Source: CAZGSN01 sp964371655 (GTDB lineage Bacteria > Desulfobacterota > Binatia > HRBIN30). Taken from it: 60,860 nucleotides of DNA. Below the pieces are notes generated by a model. That model did not search any database. It worked only from the letters and a program-made list of their open reading frames with translations, and was not told where the DNA came from. Shown in pieces: positions 1 to 9,110 of this stretch. A program made the position numbers and the translations under genes. Numbering within the stretch: position 1 is the stretch's first letter; every line of letters begins with the position of its first letter. Location of the stretch: the NCBI GenBank assembly GCA_964371655.1, contig CAYJOD010000032.1, positions 1 to 60,860 of the forward strand. The letters run 5' to 3'.

Positions 1-165
1 TTTGCGAAGCGCAGGACTCATCTGCGTCATCTGTGTCATCTGCGGATTTCCTTCTTTTGCTCTTGCAATGAGCAATAGATGACGACGCCCGATCGGGGCC
101 CCCGACCTACGTTTCATTGCGCCCCTCATTCTGAACCGAGCGCTCTTCGCTCGCAAAGTGCTAGG

Positions 166-264
166 GCCAAAGGGATCGAGGAACAGAGGGACAGAGGGAA
201 GACGAGGACGCCGCCGAGCTGTCTTGTCTTTGTCCCTGACCCCTTTGCCCCTATCTCCCTTGGC
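166..264. repeat. Purine/pyrimidine-rich imperfect palindrome, copy 1
   Basis: A purine-rich left arm (CAAAGGGATC... then CAGAGGGACAGAGGG) is matched by a pyrimidine-rich right arm (TTGTCCCTGACCCC... CTCCCTTGGC). Related copies lie at about 19,028-19,120 and 34,790-34,887. Copies 1 and 2 also share sequence beyond the right arm, so the repeat unit is longer than the stem. The rest of the first 290 bases shows no gene. Confidence 0.6.
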
Positions 265-290
265 ATTCGTATAGTTTCCGAGAGCTACTT

Positions 291-1682
291 CTAGTCGACG
301 CTGCCCGCCGGCATCTGCGTTGCCACCGGTGGTTGCGGGAAAAGCCCGCCGGCACGGCGAAGCGCCAGTGCCGCGTCGTAGGCTTGTCCTAGAAGCCCGA
401 TCTGATCGAGCAGCAGTTGCTGATAGGCGCGGCGACCGAGGAGCACGTCGGTCATCGACACGCCGCCGCGTTGTTGTGCCGCTTGCACGGCGTCACGCAC
501 GCCACGGGCTTTGCTCAACGCCGTATCGATCGTTTGCAGGCGCGTGTGCAACGACTCGAGACGTCGCGCCGCCGCCTCGAGGCCGGTGCGTCCGGCTTCG
601 ACGAGCGATTGTCGAGTCTGCTGGGCGCGCAGCAACACCGCCGCGGCGGCGCTCACATCGGCCTGCCCGCGGTCGAACACGGGCAGCGGTACTTGCACAC
701 CCACGGCCAGGCTCTGTGCCTGGTTCCCGGAAACCTCGAAGGTGTCGTAGGTGTAACCCAGGCGCGCGGTGAGGTCGGGAATCGCCTTGCGTTCACCGAG
801 CAACTTACGCTCGGTTGCCGCTCGCAGCATGGCGTCGACAGCACGAATGTCGGGGCGCCGCTGCTCCGCGGCCTCCGACCACGAGTGCTCATAGCTCCCT
901 TGCACCATGTGCTCGATGAAGGCGCGGGTGTCCGCGGCCGAAGCGAACTCCGAGCACGTGCGCGCCACCAGGATGCCGCAACTGGCACGGGACTCTTCGA
1001 GGTCTGTCGTCGCGGCGTCACGCGCGACGAGCAAGCTCAGGCGTTCGACTTCGGCACGGTCGAGATCGAGCGCTGCGAGCTCGCCCTTGGCGCTACGCGC
1101 GCGGTCGAGGTCGAGGAGTTGTCCGCTGGCATCGACCAGCTCATTGAGCACCGCCAGCCGCAGCTCGTTGGTGGCGATGCCGCCGATCGAGGCCAGGAGC
1201 TCGAAGAAGCGATCGGCCAGAGTGGCCACGGCTTGCGACCGGGCGCGTTCGGCCTCAGCCACGGTCGCCGCCTGCCGCGGCCCGCGCTTGGCAATCTCGA
1301 TGAGCTGCGACAGCCCGGTCGTGTAATTCGGTACGTTGGCGAGCGGATCATGAAGGTCGCGTGGATTGGATCGGCCGACCGGAATCGTGTCCCAGGTGAA
1401 GTCGAGTTGAGGGTTCGGGTAGGTCTGGGCTCGTGTTACCTCGGCGGCGCTCACGCCGGCGGTGGCGCGCGCCTCGAGCACATCCGGCGAGCGCTCCCAG
1501 AGAAGCTCGACCAGACGCGCCTCGTCGCTGTAGGAGTCGGACCGCAGCGGTTCGCTCGTCGGGGTCTGAGCCGACGCGCGTACCGAGCCGATGCACAGCA
1601 GCGCAGCCAGGAGGTAGGCCGGCGCGACGCTGCGTGCAAGCGTACGTTTGAGCAACGGCCGCGGGAAACGGATGCAATGCAC
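291..1682 (-). CDS. TolC/CzcC-family outer-membrane efflux protein
   Basis: This is an outer-membrane factor that would form the channel of a tripartite efflux pump. It starts at GTG and has 463 residues, normal for the family. The N-terminus is basic, then hydrophobic (LLAALLCIGSVRASA), an export signal. The body is long amphipathic alpha-helix with two related halves, typical of OEP repeats. Family-type phrases include YPNPQLDFTWD early and VQVPLPVFDRGQADV past the middle, as in CzcC/CusC relatives. No pump genes adjoin it; the nearest RND permease and adaptor are 40 kb away at 42-46.6 kb and lack their own outer-membrane factor. A partnership is possible but only inferred. The substrate cannot be told from sequence. 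Confidence 0.88.
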   Translation of the reverse strand: MHCIRFPRPLLKRTLARSVAPAYLLAALLCIGSVRASAQTPTSEPLRSDSYSDEARLVELLWERSPDVLEARATAGVSAAEVTRAQTYPNPQLDFTWDTIPVGRSNPRDLHDPLANVPNYTTGLSQLIEIAKRGPRQAATVAEAERARSQAVATLADRFFELLASIGGIATNELRLAVLNELVDASGQLLDLDRARSAKGELAALDLDRAEVERLSLLVARDAATTDLEESRASCGILVARTCSEFASAADTRAFIEHMVQGSYEHSWSEAAEQRRPDIRAVDAMLRAATERKLLGERKAIPDLTARLGYTYDTFEVSGNQAQSLAVGVQVPLPVFDRGQADVSAAAAVLLRAQQTRQSLVEAGRTGLEAAARRLESLHTRLQTIDTALSKARGVRDAVQAAQQRGGVSMTDVLLGRRAYQQLLLDQIGLLGQAYDAALALRRAGGLFPQPPVATQMPAGSVD

Positions 1683-2041
1683 GTCTGTTGTCTTCTCTCG
1701 CCGAGGAAAAGTAGCTTTGCGCCAGCAAGGAGACGACCGATGCCTGCGGATTATTCACCGCCACCTGGCGATCGGGCCTGCAGCCTCAGATCTCCTGATC
1801 CCCAGGATTCCGATTTGATCTGGGAGATCGAATCTTGAACCACAGAGGTACAGAGGACACAGAGACGCGGGACTTGTAGGGTGCGCTGTGCGCACCGCTG
1901 GGGTTTGGATATTTGGCGGCAACTGCCGGGCATTGTTCTATAGCGCACGGGGCAGCCGGCATTCGCAAACGGCTCTTCGTTCAGGGGCGGGATCAATTGC
2001 CGGTACGGGTGTGCTGTGACTCGAGACGACGGAACCGGTGC
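1683..2041. repeat. Intergenic stretch with a half-palindrome repeat
   Basis: No gene is supported here. Bases 1,837-1,870 carry an AACCACAGAGG / ACAGAGGACACAGAG motif, the style of widespread intergenic repeats in environmental genomes. It is followed near 1,877 by a GTAGGGTGCGCTGTGCGCACC-like hairpin resembling the core of the element at 28,115-28,255. Confidence 0.4.
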
Positions 2042-2818
2042 TCACAGCTCGGAATGCATGAGGACGGAGACCTCCACGATCGGCAGGCTGCTGCGTTCCG
2101 AAATGAATTCGGCGATTTCGCGCAGGCGCTGCGGACTTGCGTTCGAGGGGTCACGGTGGCTGCTCCAGTGGCTGCCGTCGTCGAAGTGGAGGACGAGGCC
2201 GTAGCGATTTGCGATGACGCCGTCGCGTTGTTCCATTCGTTCGGCGGTGCGAATCTGCATCACCTGTTCGTACGAGTAGTGTCGCTCCGAAAGCGAGCCG
2301 AGGCTGTCCACCACGATTCCGTCGCTTCCAAAGAGCACGTACCAATTGAGCAGCAGGACGACGACGGCAACCGTGGCGCTGCCGAAGACCAGGTAAAAGG
2401 GGACCATCAAGCGTCCCGAGTCGAAACCGAATTTGCGCGTCTGGTACGAGCGGAACTCGGCGAAGCGTTCGCCCATCAACCAGGAGTAGAGTAGGTGGGT
2501 CGGGCCGGTCGCGGTCAGGATACCCAGAAAGAACGCCGCCGCCGCCCAGTACAAAGGGTGGGGGGTCAACCGGTAGAGCACGGCCGGATCGGGCGCAGGG
2601 TATCTTCCGGCGATCCACATCAGCGCCAGCCAGCACACAACGCAGGCCAAGACGATGATACCGGCGCCGGCGTGTTCCCAGCGACGGTAGCGACGCGCCA
2701 GCTCTGCGAGCGGCACACTCCCGTGCTCGCGCCGCGAGTTGCGCCGGGCCCACGCCCAAAGGACCAGGCTCGTGCACAGGGCGCCTACGAACGCAGCTGC
2801 GATCACTCGGAAGTTCAT
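2042..2818 (-). CDS. Hypothetical four-helix membrane protein
   Basis: An unrecognised integral membrane protein of 258 residues. The start chosen begins MNFRVIAAAFVG because it opens directly into a hydrophobic helix; an upstream in-frame start would add 27 unlikely residues. Hydrophobic segments are at about 1-20, 48-70, 85-108 and 137-160. A soluble C-terminal region of about 95 residues follows. It contains SLGSLSERHYSYEQVMQI and LVLHFDDGSHWSSHRDP, resembling the beta-strand 'PH-like' tails of some bacterial membrane proteins. The gene stands alone. The function is unknown. Confidence 0.65.
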   Translation of the reverse strand: MNFRVIAAAFVGALCTSLVLWAWARRNSRREHGSVPLAELARRYRRWEHAGAGIIVLACVVCWLALMWIAGRYPAPDPAVLYRLTPHPLYWAAAAFFLGILTATGPTHLLYSWLMGERFAEFRSYQTRKFGFDSGRLMVPFYLVFGSATVAVVVLLLNWYVLFGSDGIVVDSLGSLSERHYSYEQVMQIRTAERMEQRDGVIANRYGLVLHFDDGSHWSSHRDPSNASPQRLREIAEFISERSSLPIVEVSVLMHSEL

Positions 2819-2975
2819 CACGCGGGACTGTACCGCGGTCCTTCCGTGCGCGCAAAGAGGGTGTCGGGGAGACCCGGGGCCACGGCAAGGTCGAGTCACG
2901 GAGGGCTTCGGCCAAAGAATCTCTCATTTCCGCCCTCCGGCGGACGAGCCGTCCGCGCCCCCAGCGATTGCGTGA

Positions 2976-3161
2976 AACCAGCGCCCCGAGACGGTTTCGA
3001 GATGGGAGCAAGGGGAATGTCCAATCGACCGCGCCACCTATGCAATCATTCGGCAGCTCGTTGCTGAGCGTGCACGCGGCGCCACCGAGACGTCGGACTA
3101 CCTGCGGTCACTCCGCACTCCGAAGCGTCTGCCGAAGAAGGTCATTCTCTCAATGCCGTGA
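2976..3161 (+). pseudogene. 3' remnant of an XRE/HigA-type HTH regulator or antitoxin
   Basis: An open stretch of 61 codons ends at a TGA and is closed upstream by an in-frame TGA, with no plausible start codon inside. Its translation contains ETVSRWEQGECPIDRATYA and IIRQLVAERA. The 'T-V-S-R-W-E-x-G' recognition helix followed by a leucine-rich helix is typical of the C-terminal HTH of HigA/MqsA-like antitoxins and related Xre regulators. I see no toxin gene next to it. It reads as the decayed tail of a regulator gene. Confidence 0.5.
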
Positions 3162-3385
3162 GCGGCCTAGCGTGGACCTCGCGATTGATCGTGAATTCGT
3201 CGGCACCGCCGATGTGTGTAGTTCAGGAAGCGCTCGATCTGCGGGCCGGGTGCTGCCGTCACCAGCGCCTCTGGCTTGAGCGCTGTCGGCTGTGGCATCT
3301 CCGGCTTGACCGGCCCGCGGTGCGGCCTATGAACGCAGCCGTTCGCCGGATTTGTTGGGCTGCCTCGAAGCAAGATGGAGGAACG

Positions 3386-4822
3386 ATGACCACGACGAAG
3401 AGCGAGCTCATCTATGACGATTACTCGGCCCTGACGCCGGCCCACGCCGGCATCGATTTAGGGCGCGTCATGCCGCTCATTGCGGCGGAGCTGGAGCTCT
3501 ACCGGCGCCGCACGCCGAAGAGCTTTGCCCTGTTCGAACGGGCGCAGAGGCACATGGTCAAGGGAGTGCCGTGTACATGGCAAGCGGACTGGTTGCTGCC
3601 CTACACTTTCTACGTCGAGCGCGCCAAGGGCAATCGCCTGTGGGACGTCGACGGCAACGAGTATATCGACTTTCATTTTGGCGACACGCCCTCGATCTTC
3701 GGCCACTCCCCGGACAACGAAGTCACGCGCGGCATCGCCGACCAGATTCTGAACAGAGGTGTGGCCTCCCTGGCGCCCACGGAGGACGCCATTGTCATCG
3801 CCGAGATGCTGGCCGAGCGTGTCGGCCTGCCGTTCTGGTACGTGACCTTGTCGGCGTCGGATTCGAACCGCATGGCCATCAATCTCGCCCGCAGCGTCAC
3901 CGGGCGTTCAAAGCTACTCATGTTCAACACGGCCTATCACGGGACGGTGGACGAGACCCTGAAGTGGATGCCACGTCCTGGCCAGATCGAATTCCGCTGG
4001 GCGCACTTCAGACCGGGAGAGGACCCGGCTGCCGTCACCAAGATTGTCGAGTTCAACGACCTGGAGACGGTGGAGAGAGCGCTGCGGGATGAGGACGTTG
4101 CGGTGCTGTTGACCGAACCCTTCCTGACCGATGGCGGGTTCACCATGCCGAGGGAAGGCTGGCACCGCGGACTACGGGAGCTTTGCAGCAAGTACGGCAC
4201 GCTCCTGCTCATCGACGAAACCCATACCCAAACCTCGGGACCCGGAGGCCTGACGCGCGAGTGGGGATTGGAGCCGGACATCTGGGTGTCCGGGAAGAGC
4301 ATCGGCGCGGGGTTGCCCGTAGGCGTGATCGGGCTCAAGGAGGAATTGGCCAGACAGTGGCAGGCCCTCCTCGATGGCTTCACGCCGTGGGGGATCTGCG
4401 GGCTCACCGGTCAAGGCACGACGAACTCGGCGAACATGCTGTGCCTGCGGGCGCTGCGCCTATCGTTGGAGCACAATTACACCGACAAGACTTTCGCGAA
4501 GATGTTCGCCTCGATGGATCACCTCGGGCGCGGCATGCGAAGGGTGATCGAAAAGCACGGGGCACCCTTCCGCGTTGATACCGTCGGGGCTCGGTTGAAC
4601 GTGAGCTTCATGCCCGACATCGCCTACGACGCGCTCTCGGCCGCCAAGGGTGTCGGCTTCGGTGGCTACCGCGAGTACTGGCTCTATTACTGCCTGAACC
4701 GCGGGATCGTGCTGATTCCGATCGTCAACATGATCCTCACCGGACCGGATACGAGTCTCGATGACTGCGACAAACTCATCCAATGCTGGGACGAGGTCAT
4801 CGCCAATATGTATCGGGCGTGA
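3386..4822 (+). CDS. Class III (PLP-dependent) aminotransferase, glutamate-1-semialdehyde-aminomutase-like
   Basis: A fold-type I PLP enzyme of 478 residues. The start (MTTTKSELIYDD) is preceded by GGAGGA a few bases upstream, so the longer upstream frame is not used. Family marks are the N-terminal LWDVDGNEYIDFHFGD, the cofactor-phosphate region, LLIDETHT (Asp binding the pyridine nitrogen) and the Schiff-base lysine K304 in WVSGKSIGAGLPVGV. It resembles HemL and aspartate aminotransferase-family relatives. The usual HemL gatekeeping motifs are not clear enough to call tetrapyrrole synthesis, so a different amino substrate is likely. It has no operon partners; the genes on either side are unrelated. 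Confidence 0.85.
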   Translation: MTTTKSELIYDDYSALTPAHAGIDLGRVMPLIAAELELYRRRTPKSFALFERAQRHMVKGVPCTWQADWLLPYTFYVERAKGNRLWDVDGNEYIDFHFGDTPSIFGHSPDNEVTRGIADQILNRGVASLAPTEDAIVIAEMLAERVGLPFWYVTLSASDSNRMAINLARSVTGRSKLLMFNTAYHGTVDETLKWMPRPGQIEFRWAHFRPGEDPAAVTKIVEFNDLETVERALRDEDVAVLLTEPFLTDGGFTMPREGWHRGLRELCSKYGTLLLIDETHTQTSGPGGLTREWGLEPDIWVSGKSIGAGLPVGVIGLKEELARQWQALLDGFTPWGICGLTGQGTTNSANMLCLRALRLSLEHNYTDKTFAKMFASMDHLGRGMRRVIEKHGAPFRVDTVGARLNVSFMPDIAYDALSAAKGVGFGGYREYWLYYCLNRGIVLIPIVNMILTGPDTSLDDCDKLIQCWDEVIANMYRA

Positions 4823-4879
4823 TCTTTCCCTCGTAGCACTCCGCTGCATGCGGCTGACCAACCTAGGCAGAGGCTGAGG

Positions 4880-5032
4880 GGCTTTGCCCAACAATTCGTC
4901 GGCCCGTGTGCAAGCAACACGCGGACCGTTTGGAGTTCCGCCTTTAGGCGGCGCCAACTGGAATGTTGGCATTCCGCTGAGACCGCCTAAAGGCGGAACT
5001 CCGAACCCGGAACCGAATTATTGGGCAAAGCC
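4880..5032. repeat. Nested palindromic element with GGCTTTGCCC outer arms
   Basis: The outer arms GGCTTTGCCCAACAATTCG (4,880-4,898) and CGAATTATTGGGCAAAGCC (5,014-5,032) are reverse complements with one mismatch. The inner arms GGAGTTCCGCCTTTAGGCGG (4,932-4,951) and CCGCCTAAAGGCGGAACTCC (4,983-5,002) are a perfect 20-bp inverted repeat. Similar outer arms recur at 34,506-34,691 around a different core. Apart from this element and the promoter candidate downstream, the gap before the cytochrome gene shows no gene. Confidence 0.75.
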
Positions 5033-5158
5033 GCCAGAGGCGTAGGCTCGGGCACCGGTGGCATGGCATTTCTTAGATGTACAGCCACGCACCAGCTCCG
5101 TTCACGCTCTTGAGAAGAAAAAAACACGGATAAGCAAGTGAGATCCAGCGCGCTGTTC

Positions 5159-5173
5159 TGGCATGAGACATGC
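5159..5173 (+). promoter_or_regulatory. Candidate sigma-54 (-24/-12) promoter
   Basis: TGGCATGAGACATGC has GG and GC dinucleotides exactly 12 bases apart, the spacing required by RpoN, and differs from TGGCACG-N4-TTGC at two core positions. It lies about 220 bp upstream of the multiheme cytochrome gene and points toward it. Only the motif supports it. Confidence 0.3.
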
Positions 5174-5391
5174 CTATAGGGGGTGACCGGGTCGCCGCCT
5201 TGCGCGTAGGTGATGTTCCGATGAGGGCTCCGAGTAGATCGGGTTCCTAAGCGCGAGTATACGGCGACAGTGAGGAGCCTGGGCGATGATCAAGTCTGCG
5301 ACGGGGGGCCAAGCGACGGATCTCATAGAGTTCTTCGCGGTGGCTGTGACGAGGGGAAGCGCCGGCGCTCGCTGAGCACCGGCGGACGCGT

Positions 5392-8196
5392 GTGGGAATC
5401 GGAAGCTTGGAACGTACACTGCGTTTTGCGTCGCTCGGCGTGATCCTTCTGTCTGCGGTTGTCTTCGGGCAGCAGCAGCCTGCGCCCCTTCCCGGCTCCG
5501 AGGAGTGCATCGCTTGTCATGAGGAAGACGGCGCCGTTGCTGAGCGGGAAGCTGGGGTCCCGCCCGCTTTCGATGCTACGGCTCTGCGCCGCTCGCCGCA
5601 CGTCATCCTGGATTGCACCAACTGCCACAGCGCGGTGGATCCCAAAAAGCTTCCGCACCCAGAGAAGCTACCAAAGGTAGAATGCTCTACGTGCCACTCC
5701 GACGAAGCCGCGCAGCACGCTGAGAGCCTGCACGGCCAGGCCGCCCAGCGCGGCGACAAGCTCGCGCCCACGTGTACGACCTGCCACGGCACGCACAACG
5801 TGCTGCGACCGGCAAACCCCGAAGCCCCCACCGCCGCCATCAACGTGCCTCAACTCTGCGGGCAGTGTCACCACGAGGGCTCACCAGTCAGCCTGACGCA
5901 CAACATTCCGCAAAGCAGCATCCTGGAGAACTACTCCGAGAGCATACATGGCGAGGGTTTGTTCAAGCGCGGTCTCACGGTGGTGGCCGTCTGCTCGAGT
6001 TGCCATACTCCCCACTTCGTCTTGCCGCACACCGACCCGCGCTCCTCGATCTCGAAAGAGAACATCGCCAAGACCTGCACCAAGTGTCACGCCCGAATCG
6101 AGGCTGTGCACCGCAAGGTCATCCGCGGAGAATTGTGGGAGAAGCAGCCGCACATCATCCCTGCCTGCGTCGACTGCCACGAGCCCCACAAGATCCGCCG
6201 GGTCTTCTACACGCAGGGCATGTCAGACCGCGACTGCCAGAGATGTCATGGCAACCCCGAGCTGAAGGTGGAACGCGGCGGGGAAATCGTCTCCCTTTTC
6301 GTCGACTCGCCGGAGCTGGAGGGCTCGCGCCATGCCCGTGTCGCGTGTGTACAGTGCCACACCGGCGTCACGCCATCCAACGTACGTCCGTGCGTCACTG
6401 TGATCGACAAGGTGGATTGCTCCATCTGTCACGAGCAGGTGGTCACCCAGTATCGTGAGAGTACGCACGGCCAGCTGTCGGCCAAGGGTAGCCCGGATGC
6501 CCCCATGTGCCGGAACTGCCACGGCACGCATGGCATTCTCGGCAAGAACCAATCCAACTCCCCGACGTATTCGCGCAACGTGCCCAACCTCTGCGCCCAG
6601 TGCCACCGCACCGGCCAGAAGGCGGCGGTGCGTCTCGGCAGCAGTCAGACCGAGATCCTGGAACGCTACACCGAAAGCATTCACGGTAAGGGTTTGCTCG
6701 AGGCGGGTTTGACGGTCACCGCCGACTGTGTCGATTGTCACACGGCCCACAGCGAGCTGCCGAAGAAGGATCCGCGCTCGACCGTGAATCGCGCCAACAT
6801 CGCGGTGACGTGTTCCAAGTGCCACCGCGGCATCTATGAGGTGTTCTCGACCAGCGTCCACTCACCCGCGGTTAGCGGCACCGAAAAGAATCTCCCGGCC
6901 TGCGTCGACTGTCACACCTCGCACAGCATCCAACGCACCGACATTACCGACTTCCGGCTGCACATCATGGACCAGTGCGGCAAGTGCCACGAGGAGATCA
7001 CGGAGCGCTACTTCGAAACCTATCACGGCAAGGTTTCGCGCCTCGGCTATCTGAAGACCGCCAAGTGTTACGACTGCCACGGCGCGCACGACACCCGCCG
7101 TATCAGCGATCCGCAGTCACATCTCAGCCGCGACAACATCGTCGGCACCTGCGCCAAGTGCCACCCGGGCTCCAATCGTCGCTTCGCCGGCTACCTTACC
7201 CACGCCACGCACCACGACCCCGACAAGTACCCGTTACTCTTCTGGACCTTCTGGGGCATGACGAGTCTGCTCCTGGGGACGCTGGTGATTGCCGGCGGGC
7301 ACACCCTCGCCTGGCTGCCACGATCCCTGCAATATCGTAGAGAGCTCCTGACGGCGCATGCTCTGGAAGGAAAGGTCCACGTCCGTCGCTTCGAAAAGCT
7401 CCACCGCAATCTTCACCTGACCGTCATCACCAGCTTCTTCGGCCTGGCGATCACGGGCATGATGCTGAAGTTCTCCTATACCGCTTGGGCGCAATTCATC
7501 GCGCACCTGCTGGGCGGCTTCGAGGCCGCCGGTCTCATCCACCGTGTCTGCGCCGTCGCCACCTTCGGCTACTTCGGCTTCCATATCGCCGACGTCCTGC
7601 GTCTGAAGAAAGAATCCGGAAAGACGTGGCGCCAATTCGCGTTCGGGCCGGAGAGTATGATGCTCAACCGCGTCGATCTGGCCGAGTTCATCGGCTCGAT
7701 GAAGTGGTTCATCGGTAAGGGGCCGCGACCGGAGTACGGCCGCTGGACCTACTGGGAAAAATTCGACTACTTCGCGGTGTTCTGGGGCGTGGGTGTAATC
7801 GGCTTCACCGGATTGCTGCTGTGGTTCCCGACATTCTTCACCCACGTCATGCCGGGCTGGATGCTCAATGTCGCCACGACCATCCACAGCGACGAGGCCC
7901 TGCTCGCCGTCGGTTTCATCTTTACGATCCATTTCTTCAACACGCATTTCCGTCCGGAGAAATTCCCGATCGACACCGTCATCTTCACCGGCGGCATGCC
8001 GCTCGAGGAGTTCAAGCGTGATCGCCCGCGCGAGTATCAGCAGTTGGTGGAGAGCGGCGAGCTCGAAAGCCGCCTGATGGAAGCCCCGATTCCAATCGTG
8101 CGGAAATTCTGGCGGCGCTTCGGATTTACGGCGCTGACGATCGGACTGCTGCTGATCGCGCTCATTCTCTACGCCGAAGTCATCGCCTATCGTTAA
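5392..8196 (+). CDS. 19-heme cytochrome c fused to a membrane cytochrome b domain (CbcL-like quinone oxidoreductase)
   Basis: A 934-residue predicted respiratory protein starting at GTG. An N-terminal hydrophobic signal (ASLGVILLSAVVFG) exports a periplasmic domain with 19 CxxCH motifs between residues 39 and 591. The motifs sit in repeated modules of the form Y-x-E-S-x-H-G ... C-x-x-C-H ... D-P-R-S ... C-x-x-C-H, with clear duplicates offset by 245 residues (I177 and I422) and a further copy near 536. From about residue 607 there are six hydrophobic helices with histidines suited to b-heme ligation (EKLHRNLH, IHRVCAVATFGYFGFH, TIHSDEALL). This matches the layout of Geobacter CbcL and NrfH/FdnI-like menaquinol oxidoreductases, but with about twice the c-hemes of CbcL. 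It probably passes electrons between the quinone pool and periplasmic acceptors; the direction is not known. Confidence 0.85.
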   Translation: MGIGSLERTLRFASLGVILLSAVVFGQQQPAPLPGSEECIACHEEDGAVAEREAGVPPAFDATALRRSPHVILDCTNCHSAVDPKKLPHPEKLPKVECSTCHSDEAAQHAESLHGQAAQRGDKLAPTCTTCHGTHNVLRPANPEAPTAAINVPQLCGQCHHEGSPVSLTHNIPQSSILENYSESIHGEGLFKRGLTVVAVCSSCHTPHFVLPHTDPRSSISKENIAKTCTKCHARIEAVHRKVIRGELWEKQPHIIPACVDCHEPHKIRRVFYTQGMSDRDCQRCHGNPELKVERGGEIVSLFVDSPELEGSRHARVACVQCHTGVTPSNVRPCVTVIDKVDCSICHEQVVTQYRESTHGQLSAKGSPDAPMCRNCHGTHGILGKNQSNSPTYSRNVPNLCAQCHRTGQKAAVRLGSSQTEILERYTESIHGKGLLEAGLTVTADCVDCHTAHSELPKKDPRSTVNRANIAVTCSKCHRGIYEVFSTSVHSPAVSGTEKNLPACVDCHTSHSIQRTDITDFRLHIMDQCGKCHEEITERYFETYHGKVSRLGYLKTAKCYDCHGAHDTRRISDPQSHLSRDNIVGTCAKCHPGSNRRFAGYLTHATHHDPDKYPLLFWTFWGMTSLLLGTLVIAGGHTLAWLPRSLQYRRELLTAHALEGKVHVRRFEKLHRNLHLTVITSFFGLAITGMMLKFSYTAWAQFIAHLLGGFEAAGLIHRVCAVATFGYFGFHIADVLRLKKESGKTWRQFAFGPESMMLNRVDLAEFIGSMKWFIGKGPRPEYGRWTYWEKFDYFAVFWGVGVIGFTGLLLWFPTFFTHVMPGWMLNVATTIHSDEALLAVGFIFTIHFFNTHFRPEKFPIDTVIFTGGMPLEEFKRDRPREYQQLVESGELESRLMEAPIPIVRKFWRRFGFTALTIGLLLIALILYAEVIAYR

Positions 8197-8356
8197 CCTG
8201 GAACTCGGCTTCAGACTTCGGGCATCAGGCTCCGGACTTCAGGAGTTCCATCGCGGCCGGCCTCTGGCGACGTGGGATGTAGGTCTCGGGTTCCTGTTTC
8301 ATCGCGAGGCGGATACGCGCCGCTGGCGAAGGTGTGAACTGAATCTCTGCGCTCGT

Positions 8357-8563
8357 TCACTCGGCCACGCGCACCACCATCTCGCGCACCGGTCCGAGGT
8401 TGCCGGCCTGATCACGCACCCGCACCGCAACCACCGTGTCGCCGACCGGGAATGCCCAGTCCCCCTAGCAACTGCTGGAATCGTCGTCGCCGCATTGCCC
8501 CTCCTTGCCGATCAGCAACCGCTTAGTCTTGTCGACGTAACAGTAACAGTAGGCGCGGCAACA
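8357..8563 (-). pseudogene. Disrupted 3' end of a secreted protein gene
   Basis: Read on the minus strand, a TGA-terminated frame gives GDWAFPVGDTVVAVRVRDQ then AGNLGPVREMVVRVAE. This is a beta-strand pattern like the last Ig/fibronectin-type domain of a secreted protein. An in-frame TAG (8,465-8,467) interrupts it. Upstream of the TAG the same frame continues coding-like (DKTKRLLIGKEGQCGDDD). No start codon or earlier part is visible. The rest of the gap from 8,197 to 9,110 shows only short tandem-like CTTCAGGC phrases and no supported gene. Confidence 0.4.
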
Positions 8564-9110
8564 CGAAGATTACTTGCTTGACTATGGTTGCGTCAAGGAT
8601 ATTTCTTTCGCCGGGGGATAGCCCGCGTAAACAGGTATTGGGCGGGGAATTGGACTTATCTCCTCCTAGTGGCCCCAGCCAAGTTACTATCGGCCTACAG
8701 GAGGCTGAGCGACGCCCCGGTGCGTCGGTGACGACGATGGCATCAAAACAATGCCCGGCGGCCAGGACAGGGTTCGACGGGGTGCAGCGCTTCGAAGAAG
8801 GAACTTCAGTCGCGACCCGTGAAGTAACGGATGGCGTCACGCCGCCAGTACGCCTGACGCGGGTCGCGATGCGGCATGATCATGAGATCACGATGCTGGA
8901 TCCGCCTCCGGCGCTCCAAGCTCGGTCACCGCTACCGGTTCGAGATGGACGTGAAGGGCTGCAAGGGATGCAACGTTAAATATGAGCATCGTAAACAGTA
9001 TAAGCATCACTTAGGAAACTACTGTCAAGAGTTGCGGATGGCGTCGCCCCTCGTTTGACATTTGCGGGGTTGCATGAGCAACTACTTTCAAGCCTCTTGA
9101 AGACGCGGAA

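Noticed and set aside
417..1838. Long plus-strand frame opposite the outer-membrane factor
   Set aside because: It has biased composition and no family features, and is antisense to a convincing CDS.
8876..9058. Small frame with a C-x-G-C-type motif resembling a ferredoxin cluster
   Set aside because: Only one C-K-G-C phrase; a 4Fe-4S site needs four cysteines in the family spacing, and no start or stop context supports it.
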